Positions 30,259 to 41,716 of a stretch of DNA of 64,000 bases are shown piece after piece. The notes under the pieces were generated by a model, which was not told where the DNA came from, ran no database searches, and worked only from the letters and a program-made list of their open reading frames with translations. Location: positions 5,318,503 through 5,382,502 of the forward strand of contig CM035355.1 of NCBI GenBank assembly GCA_020137815.1. Direction: 5' to 3'. Origin of the DNA: Hormiphora californensis. Its lineage: Eukaryota; Ctenophora; Tentaculata; Cydippida; Pleurobrachiidae. A program made the position numbers and the translations under genes. Positions within the stretch are counted from its first letter, which is position 1; each line of letters begins with the position of its first letter.

Positions 30259-30782
30259 GTATGTGGAAGAGAGAGTTTATTATTTACTTACTTTAATTAA
30301 TTGTTAATACACATCATCATATTATTTTAATATCACATTAAATTATCGTAGTTTGACGAGATATGAGAAATATTGTGAGCTCCAACCTCTTCATTGACAT
30401 TACACTCTCTCACTGGGTGGAGGCACTGTCACTGAGGAACGGAACGCACGGAACGACATGTTCCGTCCCATACCCGGCTCGTGGAATGCTTGGTAAAATT
30501 AATAGTGGAACTCTATGCAGATGATACACAGCTGTACGTATCGTTCTGCAATATCATGTTATAACGGACAGGTTCCAATTACATATCCCCCGGAAATGCC
30601 TGAAGGACCAGTGCCATGCATTGCCCAACAGTTGGAACGGATGTTGAAATTAACAAGTTTTGCTGTATCATCTTGTGTAGGCTATAAGAAAGTCGATAGA
30701 CGATTTGAAAAGAAAAAGAACGCTAATTGACGATGCAATAAATGACGGAGTCGAATTCTTAAAAAAAACTGATGTGCGTTGT

Positions 30783-30890
30783 TTGATTATTAGTTTGAGT
30801 CAAACCCGCACAACACCAGTATTATATAAAGGAATTATATAATGCATAATTAGGATATTTAACATAATAAACAGGTGGTGGAAAACAATC
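30783..30890. repeat. Diverged copy of the CCCGCACAACA-to-acceptor cassette
   Basis: CCCGCACAACACCAGTATTA ... TTTAACATAATAAACAGGTG parallels the cassettes at 41440, 43410 and 44455. Confidence 0.6.
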
Positions 30891-31247
30891 CATAGCTATG
30901 GCTTGTCGTGGGAAAGGAAAACTCCCGGCAAAAAAGGGGTAGAGGAATGAAACGAGGCAGATACAGAGACATTCATTTTAATTTTAAATTTTTCACTTTT
31001 ATATTATGTATATAAAGAGGGAGAAGAACGAAAGGACCCCCTCAGATGAACAGCCAGACGATATATATAGACGTAAACCAGACGTCGAAATATTATTATT
31101 TTCCCCTGTTCGGCGTTATGTTATAACATAATGCAAACAATCTTATTTCTACCATCTCAGTCTTTTGAGGACCTTGATTATGGATAACTTCTACTCACAG
31201 CACCCTCGAGCCCCGATCTTCATATCGTCTATAAGTGTTCTAGTAGT

Positions 31248-31997
31248 ATAGTGTGGACAGTTGGGACCCCTTTTTCGCTCAAATATGTCACTGGTTACTT
31301 TTAAAACATTCGAAAGATTTTTACAATATTTTTCAAATTATCGGGAGAACACTATCACTTATTGCAAGTCTAGAATATGAAGTTGATGTATGTTTTATCA
31401 TTCTATTTATTTAAATCAACCAAAAATAGCGTATTTTCTGTTAAGTTGTTTTTAACCGTTCCAACGCGTTCTTATGATGTTCCTGTGTGTTCCTGCGATG
31501 TGTGAAACAGGCAAGAAACACCCAACAACGGTGAATAACAGACTAGGAACACTAGGAACAGATTAAAGCACCAATGAACTGCTCGGAACACCCATATAGC
31601 ATACGAATAATAGACTAGGAACACTCGGAACGCTTTTCCGTTTCCTATAATTAACAAGGAATAGCTAGGAACGGCTAAAAACACCCATTTCCACAACCAA
31701 TGTCGCTTGCCAGCCTACTATTTAAAAAGGTCTCAAATTTCAAAGATTTTGTTGCCACGGTGGCCGAGTGGTCTAAGAGATTGACTTTTGCTACAAAGGT
31801 AGCGAGTTCAAACCCAGATGATCTTTAAAATCTCTTGTCAGCGCTAGTGACGTCACAAAGGTCACAAAGTGACGTCATAATCACGTGACATCATATGACG
31901 TCATGTGATGTCACGTGACAAAATGTGTGTCACGTGACATGCCCATATATGGAGGTGACATATTCGAGCGAAAAAGGGGTCCCAACTGTCCACACTA
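31248..31997. mobile_element. Non-autonomous element with 42-bp inverted ends and a tRNA-like core
   Basis: TAGTGTGGACAGTTGGGACC and on to ATATGTCAC (31248-31290) is mirrored by GTGACATATTCGAGCG to CCACACTA (31955-31997). TA at both borders suggests a TA target. The inside holds direct GTGACGTCA-type repeats (31845-31940) and the tRNA-like segment at 31755. No transposase. Confidence 0.8.
31754..31828 (+). ncRNA. tRNA-like (Leu/Ser-type) SINE-head or tRNA relic
   Basis: Both internal Pol III boxes match: A box TGGCCGAGTGG (31761) and B box GTTCAAACC (31806). The leading GGCCGAGTGGTCTAAG is Leu/Ser tRNA-like. The acceptor and T stems do not pair well and no long variable arm is present, so it is unlikely to be a working tRNA. 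Its position inside an inverted-repeat element suggests a captured tRNA or SINE fragment. Confidence 0.55.
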
Positions 31998-32088
31998 AAC
32001 TACTTTTGTACACTTGGTGTGTTAATTATCGAGTTACTAACATATTCTATTAATTACATTATATTCACTGACATGACGCTTGCTACTA

Positions 32089-32135
32089 CCATTAGCCATC
32101 TGCTGCACCATAATGGTGCAGCAGATGGCTAATGG
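32089..32135. repeat. Perfect 23-bp hairpin, 1-nt loop
   Basis: CCATTAGCCATCTGCTGCAC CAT, A, then the exact reverse complement. Confidence 0.9.
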
Positions 32136-32238
32136 CGGGGGGGAATACAACTAATCAGGGGAGATTAGCTGCCCTGGGGCCCAATAACGGCTTTGGATTT
32201 GTCCAGTTGTTACCCCTTGAAAATAGGGAAGCGGGGAG

Positions 32239-32505
32239 ATGGGGGAACTACAACTGAAGAAGTTGTCGAGGATAAAGGGTGAGTTTGTGGCGGATGGCTA
32301 TCTACGGGTGATAGAGGGGGAGGTTGTGGGGTCAGGGGGCTTCCGAGAAGCTAAAAAAGCCAAAATAATCGGGGAAGCTCCCCAGAAGTTCGTGGTGATA
32401 AAAAGGTTTCACAAACATGGAATCAAACGACACCAGACATTTTCTCTGAAAGGACTTTTAATCTCGGAGGTGCAATCTGGTGTAATTTCTTTAAAACTTA
32501 CATAG
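32239..32505 (+). CDS. Alpha-kinase-like N-lobe fragment
   Basis: An 88-codon frame with ValValGlySerGlyGlyPheArgGluAlaLysLysAla (residues about 29-41) followed by LysPheValValIleLysArgPhe. In alpha-kinases (myosin heavy-chain kinase/eEF2 kinase type) a Gly-rich G-x-G-x-F-R-x-A/V segment and a Val-Val-Lys-Lys/Arg strand bind ATP; the pattern agrees in order and spacing. The catalytic C-lobe and zinc-binding motif are absent, so this is an exon or relic. Call is tentative. Confidence 0.35.
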   Translation: MGELQLKKLSRIKGEFVADGYLRVIEGEVVGSGGFREAKKAKIIGEAPQKFVVIKRFHKHGIKRHQTFSLKGLLISEVQSGVISLKLT

Positions 32506-32770
32506 ATTATAATTCAATGAACCTCCTTGGATGTAGCTACATGAGGCAGTCAGCGCAGCCTATAGCTTTTTAGGCTATTTTAGGTAACTTGAGCAGAGAT
32601 TTATATGATTAACATGATGACTTGTGATTTATGATGTTCACTTCTTGATACAACTGACAACAAAACAAATGTGTTTTAGCTTATCCAAGTATAATCAAAG
32701 ATATAGTTAGTAATCAAAGATAAAGTTATCATAGTTAACCATCCATCACTTAGGGCCCAAGGTTATTACA

Positions 32771-33725
32771 ATGGCGACGAGAATGACAATCGAGCCGTGG
32801 GACGGCAAGGCGGAGAATCTCAGAGGTTGGATGGACCGGTTGAGCCAACTCTTTGTACTGAACGGATCTTTGGAGGAGAAGCGAGTCGCGAGCTTACTGG
32901 TACACATCGGACGAGAGGGCTACCACTTGTCATACACTGACTGTACATCGCGCAACCTCGATGCACAGTCATACCCCAAACCATGCTTTATCACGCGCAA
33001 AGATGAAACGTGGCGCGTTAAACACAGTTTGATTGAACCCTTCAGAATCATTCATACTTGTAAAAAAAGGCTCGCAAGACTTTCCCACGGTCCACGCGAA
33101 AAGTGAGAGACACATTTAGACTACTTAGCGAGAAGAGTTGGCGCGTGTTAGCATTCGCTCTGTGCGTCGCGCAACAGATTCAAGTAGACGCTTTGAGGTA
33201 AGACCCTTCTCGCAACGCAGCCTCACGTAGCCGCACCGGGCCTTCGGCTACAAGCTATCACATGCTAGAAGATCTCACTTACCCAGAACAGCCGTCGACA
33301 AAATCGTTCAAGCAGTTGCAGACACTGCTAGAGGAAGGGGTGATGCCGAAAGAACTCATAATTGCATAGAGGGCAAAATTCTATGTGGTTACACAGGCCC
33401 GGAATGAAGACATGCTAGAATTCAGCAACCGAGTGAAGAGACGGGCTGCGCCTTTCCGAAAGAATTCTTGGACCAAGCACTCCGAGACCGGCTAATCTGC
33501 GGACTTCACAATGAGAGAGTGAGAGCCTTACTGTTAGCGGAGGACGTGCAAACAATCTTATTTTATGTTGAAGAGATGGATCATCTCATCTACCATCTTA
33601 GTCCGCAGATGGTAGATGAGATACAGTTAAACCAGTTCCAGTCAACCTGCAACCAGTTCCCAACCAGTTCCCAACCAGTTCCACACCAACGTGATAGAGC
33701 TACAAGATGACATTGAGGAAAGCCA
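32771..33725 (+). pseudogene. Ty3/gypsy-like Gag remnant in several frames
   Basis: The first frame (32771-33106) opens Met-Ala-Thr, has ProTrpAspGly ... TrpMetAspArgLeuSerGlnLeuPheValLeuAsnGly and a helical segment ending LeuLeuValHisIleGly, as in Ty3-type capsid N-termini. After a disrupted stretch, 33260-33365 resumes with a Leu-rich helix. 33365-33460 has ArgAsnGluAspMetLeuGluPheSer, and 33450-33710 has PheLeuAspGlnAlaLeuArgAspArgLeuIleCysGlyLeu, a capsid C-terminal hallmark. Frame changes and internal stops make it a pseudogene. No zinc knuckle or pol follows directly. Confidence 0.65.
33583..33622. repeat. Perfect 16-bp hairpin inside the gag remnant
   Basis: ATCTCATCTACCATCT, eight bases, then its exact reverse complement. 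It interrupts the otherwise Gag-like frame. Confidence 0.85.
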
Positions 33726-34355
33726 AAATAAACCTGGCTGGATGCATTATACAATCAGCTATACTGCTCAAGAGACGTAAGCCAGATTGTACTAGAGTGG
33801 AGATAGAGACTAAAATGTTTAATATTATCTACCCCGGTACTAACCCGAGTCCCAAATTGACCCTATTTAGGTATGGCCAGTACCAATTAATATAACCCAA
33901 ATATCTTCTGTTTAGGTCCGGAATGGCCCGGCCCAAGTTAGTGATAACATGTGTTCTTCTCTTCCTGGTACATGGCATCATCCACTAGTTGAAGAGGCAT
34001 GTACGTAGAGTTCACGACAATGTTGGGGCTACACCCTAGCCTGTGGCAAATGTTGCAAAGTATTTTCCTCCAAGAAATATGCAAAAGAGTAATTATTTAA
34101 TAGCTGAAATTCTTGCTGAGCTGCGTCAAACATAATATGCTGTCATGTACCGTCAGGTATTACAATTTTGTATATTCATATTTAAATGTATTTATGTATA
34201 TGTATTATATGTTGGAATTAGTTTACTATTTAAACTAGTTACCCTTCAACATAATTAACGATTTGTTCACTAATATACTTGCACAAGGAGTGTATAAAAA
34301 TTTATAATAAAGAAAATTTTAACGCATTGTTCGACCCAAAAAATGTAGTCATTGT
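33726..34355. other. No gene seen
   Basis: AT-rich sequence between the gag remnant and the satellite-like block; only short unsupported frames. Confidence 0.4.
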
Positions 34356-36392
34356 ATATATTATGATCGCAAAAGGCAAGCTTCCCCTCGTCCGACCCGA
34401 AGTTGGGAGATTCGTCGAAACAGCAACCTTCAGGCTGTTAAAATATTTTTTGATGCGCATCGGCCTGTTTATTATAGTACAGGGTCGGTTGTGGGAAGTT
34501 GGGTCTGGAATTTTAAATTTGACTTTCTGATATGATTAGGGACTCTATAAAAAGTCCAAAGTACCATCCCACAGGTCTCTACCACCCCCGGTTCACTAAT
34601 TAGTCATAATTATGTGATTTATGGCGTTATCGCCAATTAGCACTAATAATGCCAGTTCCTGGTCACTTAGAGCTTAGATTTTGATACCAGCTGATAGAGG
34701 ATCACTAGATTTTTCCGTTTGGCTGGCGGTTGGCTGGCACCACGTGGGATTAGCGGTTTAGGTCGTCGTGGGAGGTCGACATTGGTCGCGTTCGATCGGG
34801 CTCGATGAGGTGATCAAAAGCTAGTGGGCCAGACCTTGGCCCCACCCCGTTCTTGGCTTATTGGGCTTTTTCGGTTTCCCGCCAAAATATTTTCCCGCCA
34901 TATATATGCTTCATTTTTTTGCCCCTGCACTGCCACTGCACATTTTTTTAATTGCTTATAATTAATTGGATAGTTAATTTTGAATATTCCCACTTTTTGT
35001 AGACCTTTCTATATGCTTGAAGAGCATTCCTACAAAGTTTCAAGTCGATATTTATAGCAGAACGGAAAATATTTTCAAATGCTCAGGGGCAATGCTCAGG
35101 GGCACCATAAAAATGTCCATTTTTTAATAGAACATGCCTACAAAGTTTTAGATCGATATGTCAAACAGTGTGGCCACAATTTGAATTTTAAAATTGCCCA
35201 GGGGCAGTTTTTTCAAATGCTCGGGGGCAAAATTCAGGGGCACCAGAAATGTCCATTTTTGCATGCCTATAACTCATTGATTACTTAATTTTGAATATTC
35301 CCACCTTTTGTAGACCTTTCTATATGCTTGAAGAGCATTCCTACAAAGTTTCAAGTCGATATTTCAAGCAGATCGGGAGATAATTGCGACTCAGGTGCCC
35401 CTGGGCCACTTTTGTTAGTGCGGGGGCAATTTTAAAATTTTAATTGCTTATAATTAATTAATTAAGTAAAAAATCAAAAATCAGGCTCCGTGGTGACTCT
35501 TAGTTATACCACTAGAACATGCCTACAAAGTTTTAGATCGATATGTCAAACAGTGTGGCCACAATTTGAATTTTAAAATTGCCCAGGGGCAGTTTTTTCA
35601 AATGCTCGGGGGCAAAATTCAGGGGCACCAGAAATGTCCATTTTTGCATGCCTATAACTCATTGATTACTTAATTTTGACTATTCTAACTTTTTGTAGAT
35701 CATTTTTTATGCTTGAAGAGCATTCCTACAAAGTTTCAAGTCGATATTTCAAGCAGATCGGGAGATAATTTCGGCTCAGGGGCAATGCCCAGGGGACAGA
35801 ACACCCCATGCTCAGGGGCACGGTGCAGGGGCTACTTTTTAATTACCTATAATTAATTAATTAGGCAAAAAATCAAAAATCCGGCCACGTTATGACACGT
35901 AGTTATACTACTAGAACACGCCTACAAAATTTCAGGTCGATATCTCAAAAAATGTGGCCACAATCGCTGCCTGAAATTTGCCCCCCCCCCCCCCCCCCCC
36001 GAAAAAAAGACCTACGTTTGTATATATGTTCGCAAAAGGCAAGCTTCCCCTCGTCCGACCCGAAGTTGGAATCATATGGGTTTAGTTTGTCGAACCGGCA
36101 AGTTGCTAACATATTTCAAATCTTCACTACTTCTCAAATGATCTAATCCCATACATTCAGTCTAATACCAAAATAAAATTGTAAATCCTATTAAAAATAG
36201 AGACAAAAATAATGGCACCAAAATGTGAAATGCCCTTGTAGTTAGTGGGAGCAGAACAAAATCAATTTCTTATCTCACCACGTTAATAAATAATTAATTA
36301 AGTTGATGCTCTTATTTGTTTTAGAGGTGCTCAAGTTCTACCGCCAGCCACTGGATGAAATTTATCCATTTCATTGTGCACAATGCACAGGC

Positions 36393-36469
36393 TTTGGTTA
36401 CGAAGTTACCCCTTGCCAGCGCGTGCAAAGGTCGCCCGGCGACAGAGTGTGAGGTGTCTTCGATACCAA
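36393..36469. mobile_element. 77-bp hAT-like MITE with 8-bp TSD
   Basis: The ends match the 717-bp element at 6677 (TTTGGTTACGAAGTTACCCC at left; GTGTGAGGTGTCTTCGATAC CAA at right). GCACAGGC is duplicated on both sides (36385-36392 and 36470-36477). It is an internal-deletion derivative. Confidence 0.85.
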
Positions 36470-39400
36470 GCACAGGCTTGTGTAACAAAAAGGGGCATTT
36501 TTATAGCTTATTGTTCATCATAACCTGAAATAAATAATTTTCATTACTTTCACAAAGGCTCAAAGTTTGAATATCAAATTTGTGTAGGCGCAAATTGGTG
36601 CAGGGGCAAAAGTTTTAATTGATTATTATTAATTAATTAATTAGAAAATCAAAAATCCGGCTCCGTTATGACTCGTATTTATACTACTAGAACATACATA
36701 CAAAGTTTCATTTCGAAATTTCAAACGGTGTGGCCACAGTTTGAATATCAAAGTTGCAAAAATTGTGCAGGGGCAAACAAAATTGTGCAGGGGCAAAAGT
36801 TTTAATTACTTATAATTAATTAATTAATTAAAAAATCAGAAATCCGGCTCTTTTATGACTCGTAGTTATACCACTAGAACATGCATGCAAAGTCTCATTT
36901 CGAAATATCAAACGGTGTGGCCACAGTTCGAATATCAAATTTACCGAAAATGTGCAGGGGCAACATTTGCCGCAAATGTACAGGGGCAAAATGTGCAGGG
37001 GCAAAATTTTAATTGCTTATAATTAATTGGATAATTAATTTTGACTATTCCCACTTTTTGTCGATCTTTCTATATGCATGAACTACATTACTACAAAATG
37101 TTAGGTCGTTATTTATAGCAGAACAGAAAATATACCATTTTTAGTTGCCTTGTTCAGGAAATGTGCAGGGGGTCGAAATCAGCGGTGCAGGGGAAAGATG
37201 GTGCAGGGGCAAAATTTTAATTACTTATAATTAATTAGTTAAATTAAAAATAAGAAATCCAGCCTTTTTATGACTCGTAGTTATACTACTAGAACATGCA
37301 TACAAAGTTTCATTTCGAAAAAACAAACGGTTTGGCCACAGTTTGAATATCAAAATTGCAAAAAATGTGCAGGGGTATTTGCCCCTGTACATTTTCAAAA
37401 AAAGTGCAGGGGGCCCTAAAAAAGTCCATTTTTGCATGCCTATAACTAATTAATTAATTAATTTTCAATACTCCCACTTTTCGAATATCATTTTTTATGA
37501 TTGAAGAACATTCCTACAAAGTTTCAAGTCGATATTTCAAGCAGAACGGAAGATAAACCGTGTGCAGGGGCACGCGTGCAGGGGCAAAAAATCAAAATGT
37601 ACAGGGGCAATGTGCAGGGGCAAATTTTGATAGCTCATAATTAATTAATTAATTAAAAAATCAAAAATCCGGCCACGTTATGACACGTAGTTATACTACT
37701 AGAACATGCCTACAAAATTTCAGGTCGATATCTCAAACGATGTGGCCGCAATCGCTGCCTGAAATTGCCCCCCCCCCCCCCCCCCGAAAATCTTCTATTC
37801 TTCTGCTATATGTTCGCAAAAGGCAAGCTTCCCCTCGTCCGACCCGAAGTTGCTAACATATAGTCCGATATTTAATAATGGGAACCGGGGGCGTGCATTA
37901 AACAAAATTCGATTTGACAAATATTCGTTTCTCGGTTCAGGATCTAATGGCACACTTTATTTCGATTGTTAAAGTCCATTTATTTTTCACCCAAAAACTT
38001 AAATTTAAAACTTTTGTGGCGTGCGCTACACGTTAACTATATTGTTTATAGCAAGAAAGGACTATTTTACAACGAATTCCCTGGTTACTATGGTAACCAA
38101 CTCCGTTGTCATGGTAAATTAATCGAACTCTATCGAGTCTATCGCCAGCAACTGGATGAAACTTTCACAAAGGCTCAAAGTTTGAATATCAAATTTGCCA
38201 AAACTGTGCAGGGGCAAAAGTTTTAATTGATTATTATTAATTAATTAATTAGAAAATCAAAAATCCGGCTCCGTTATGACTCGTATTTATACTACTAGAA
38301 CATACATACAAAGTTTCATTTCGAAATTTCAAACGGTGTGGCCACAGTTTGAATATCAAAGTTGCAAAAATTGTGCAGGGGCAAACAAAATTGTGCAGGG
38401 GCAAAAGTTTTAATTACTTATAATTAATTAATTAATTAAAAAATCAGAAATCCGGCTCTTTTATGACTCGTAGTTATACCACTAGAACATGCATGCAAAG
38501 TCTCATTTCGAAATATCAAACGGTGTGGCCACAGTTCGAATATCAAATTTACCGAAAATGTGCAGGGGCAACATTTGCCGCAAATGTACAGGGGCAAAAT
38601 GTGCAGGGGCAAAATTTTAATTGCTTATAATTAATTGGATAATTAATTTTGACTATTCCCACTTTTTGTCGATCTTTCTATATGCATGAACTACATTACT
38701 ACAAAATGTTAGGTCGTTATTTATAGCAGAACAGAAAATATACCATTTTTAGTTGCCTTGTTCAGGAAATGTGCAGGGGGTCGAAATCAGCGGTGCAGGG
38801 GAAAGATGGTGCAGGGGCAAAATTTTAATTACTTATAATTAATTAGTTAAATTAAAAATAAGAAATCCAGCCTTTTTATGACTCGTAGTTATACTACTAG
38901 AACATGCATACAAAGTTTCATTTCGAAAAAACAAACGGTTTGGCCACAGTTTGAATATCAAAATTGCAAAAAATGTGCAGGGGTATTTGCCCCTGTACAT
39001 TTTCAAAAAAAGTGCAGGGGGCCCTAAAAAAGTCAATTTTTGCATGCCTATAACTAATTAATTAATTAATTTTCAATACTCCCACTTTTCGAATATCATT
39101 TTTTATGATTGAAGAACATTCCTACAAAGTTTCAAGTCGATATTTCAAGCAGAACGGAAGATAAACCGTGTGCAGGGGCACGCGTGCAGGGGCAAAAAAT
39201 CAAAATGTACAGGGGCAATGTGCAGGGGCAAATTTTGATAGCTTATAATTAATTAATTAATTAAAAAATCAAAAATCCGGCCACGTTATGACACGTAGTT
39301 ATACTACTAGAACATGCCTACAAAATTTCAGGTCGATATCTCAAACGATGTGGCCGCAATCGCTGCCTGAAATTTGCCCCCCCCCCCAAAAATCTTCTAT

Positions 39401-40941
39401 TCTTTGTATATGATCGCAAAAGGCAAGCTTCCCCTCGTCCGACCCGAAGTTGGGAGATTCGTCGAAACAGCAACCTTCAGGCTGTTAAAATATTTTTTGA
39501 TGCGCGGCGGCCTGTTTATTATAGTAGGGTCGGTTGTGGGAAGTTGGGTCTGGAATTTTAAATTTGACTTTCTGATATGATTAGGGACTCTATAAAAAGT
39601 CCAAAGTACCATCCCACAGGTCTCTACCACCCCCGGTTCACTAATTAGTCGTAATTATGTGATTTATGACGTTATCGCCAATTAGCACTAATAATGCCAG
39701 TTCCTGGTCACTTAGAGCTTAGATTTTGATACCAGCTGATAGAGGATCACTAGATTTTTCCGTTTGGCTGGCGGTTGGCTGGCACCACGTGGGATTAGGG
39801 GTTTAGGTCGTCGTGGGAGGTCGACATTGGTCGCGTTCGATCGGGCTCGATGAGGTGATCAAAAGCTAGTGGGCCAGACCTTGGCCCCACCCCGTTCTTG
39901 GCTTATTGGGCTTTTTCGGTTTCCCGCCAAAATATTTTCCCGCCATATATATGCTTTATTTTTTTTGCCCCTGCACTGCCACTGCACATTTTTTTAATTG
40001 CTTATAATTAATTGGATAGTTAATTTTGAATATTCCCACTTTTTGTAGACCTTTCTATATGCTTGAAGAGCATTCCTACAAAGTTTCAAGTCGATATTTA
40101 TAGCAGAACGGAAAATATTTTCAAATGCTCAGGGGCAATGCTCAGGGGCACCATAAAAATGTCCATTTTTTAATTGCTTATAACTCATTGATTACTTAAT
40201 TTTGAATATTCCCACCTTTTGTAGACCTTTCTATATGCTTGAAGAGCATTCCTACAAAGTTTCAAGTCGATATTTCAAGCAGATCGGGAGATAATTGCGA
40301 CTCAGGTGCCCCTGGGCCACTTTTGTTAGTGCGAGGGCAATTTTAAAATTTTAATTGCTTATAATTAATTAATTAAGTAAAAAATCAAAAATCAGGCTCC
40401 GTGGTGACTCTTAGTTATACCACTAGAACATGCCTACAAAGTTTTAGATCGATATGTCAAACAGTGTGGCCACAATTTGAATTTTAAAATTGCCCAGGGG
40501 CAGTTTTTTCAAATGCTCGGGGGCAAAATTCAGGGGCACCAGAAATGTCCATTTTTGCATGCCTATAACTCATTGATTACTTAATTTTGACTATTCTAAC
40601 TTTTTGTAGATCATTTTTTATGCTTGAAGAGCATTCCTACAAAGTTTCAAGTCGATATTTCAAGCAGATCGGGAGATAATTTCGGCTCAGGGGCAATGCC
40701 CAGGGGACAGAACACCCCATGCTCAGGGGCACGGTGCAGGGGCTACTTTTTAATTACCTATAATTAATTAATTAGGCAAAAAATCAAAAATCCGGCCACG
40801 TTATGACACGTAGTTATACTACTAGAACACGCCTACAAAATTTCAGGTCGATATCTCAAAAAATGTGGCCACAATCGCTGCCTGAAATTTGCCCCCCCCC
40901 CCCCCCCCCCCCCGAAAAAAAGACCTACGTTTGTATATATA

Positions 40942-41325
40942 GGGCCGGCTTTTTGGATTTGGTGCAGGGGCAAAAATTTTTTTTCTCTCGTTTTTTCTGT
41001 TTTCTTCGGGTCGGAGGTGCCTGCCGGCACCTAAATAGGGCCGTCACTTTTTGGATTTGGTGCAGGGGCAAAAATTTTTTTTTTCGTTTTTTCTGTTTTC
41101 TTCGGGTCGGAGGTGCCTGCCGGCACCTAAATAGGGCCGTCACTTTTTGGATTTGGTGCAGGGGCAAAAATTTTTTTTTTCGTTTTTTCTGTTTTCTTCG
41201 GGTCGGAGGTGCCTGCCGGCACCTAAATAGGGCCGGCTTTTTGGATTTGGTGCAGGGGCAAAATTCTTTTTTTTTTCGTTTTTTCTGTTTTCTTCGGGTC
41301 GGAGGTGCCTGCCGGCACCTAAATA
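40942..41325. repeat. Four tandem copies of a roughly 95-bp unit
   Basis: Unit: AGGGCCG(GC/TCA)..TTTTTGGATTTGGTGCAGGG ... GGAGGTGCCTGCCGGCACCT AAAT. Each ends in a perfect AGGTGCCTGCCGGCACCT palindrome. Both strands are open across several units, which is a repeat artefact. Confidence 0.9.
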
Positions 41326-41539
41326 TGAATATTAATTCCACCGCATGTGAAAAGGAAAAAGTTGTGTGTAAGAGGTGTGATTGAAGCCCAGTTCACCCAT
41401 TGCCAGTTCACCCATTGCTAGAGGGAGTGACCCAATTGTCACACCCGCACAACATCAGTTTTTAAAGGAATATGGATACATTTAAGTAGGATAATTAACA
41501 TAATAAAAGAACATTGGACATTGGTGGATTATATTTTAG

Positions 41540-41716
41540 GCGGTTGTTCCACCTGCCTACCCCGCGGCACAAATGGCCCCCACTCCAGCCTCCTCTGCAC
41601 ATTGGATTGTGACAGAGGAGTTCTCACCCGATGAATGGACTCGACACGAGATGCCCATTGTGAAGAAGAATGAATCCAATCTTATTATCTTTTCTCTCGC
41701 CTTGTGGGATATGTGA
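41540..41716 (+). CDS. Terminal exon-like frame, 58 residues, unknown
   Basis: After acceptor TTATATTTTAG, the frame AlaValValProProAlaTyrProAlaAla ... HisTrpIleValThrGluGluPheSerProAspGluTrpThr ... IlePheSerLeuAlaLeuTrpAspMet runs to TGA. The Val-Pro-Pro-x-x-Pro-Ala-Ala start is echoed at 44343. No family recognised. Confidence 0.4.
   Translation, partial: AVVPPAYPAAQMAPTPASSAHWIVTEEFSPDEWTRHEMPIVKKNESNLIIFSLALWDM

Larger units (their letters stand above)
34360..41340. repeat. Higher-order satellite-like block
   Basis: Subrepeats of roughly 180-200 bp share ATAATTAATTAATTA, TATGACTCGTAGTTATACTA, CTAGAACATGC.TACAAAGTTTC, GTGTGGCCACA and GTGCAGGGGCAAAA. They are arranged as block X (34360-36000), Y (36541-37785), Y (38165-39386), X (39404-40915). 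The two Y blocks are nearly identical at an offset of about 1617 bp and the two X blocks at about 5044 bp. Each block ends GCCTGAAATTTGCCCC in a long C run. X begins CGCAAAAGGCAAGCTTCCCC; that 48-bp start also occurs at 36028 and 37808. No coding exon was supported. Confidence 0.9.

Noticed and set aside
31754-31828. Functional tRNA-Leu or tRNA-Ser gene
   Set aside because: Pol III boxes match but acceptor and T stems do not pair and the long variable arm is missing.
40803-41384. A 193-codon and an opposite-strand 138-codon frame with internal protein repeats
   Set aside because: Both arise from four tandem 95-bp DNA units being open on both strands; no domain, no splice support.
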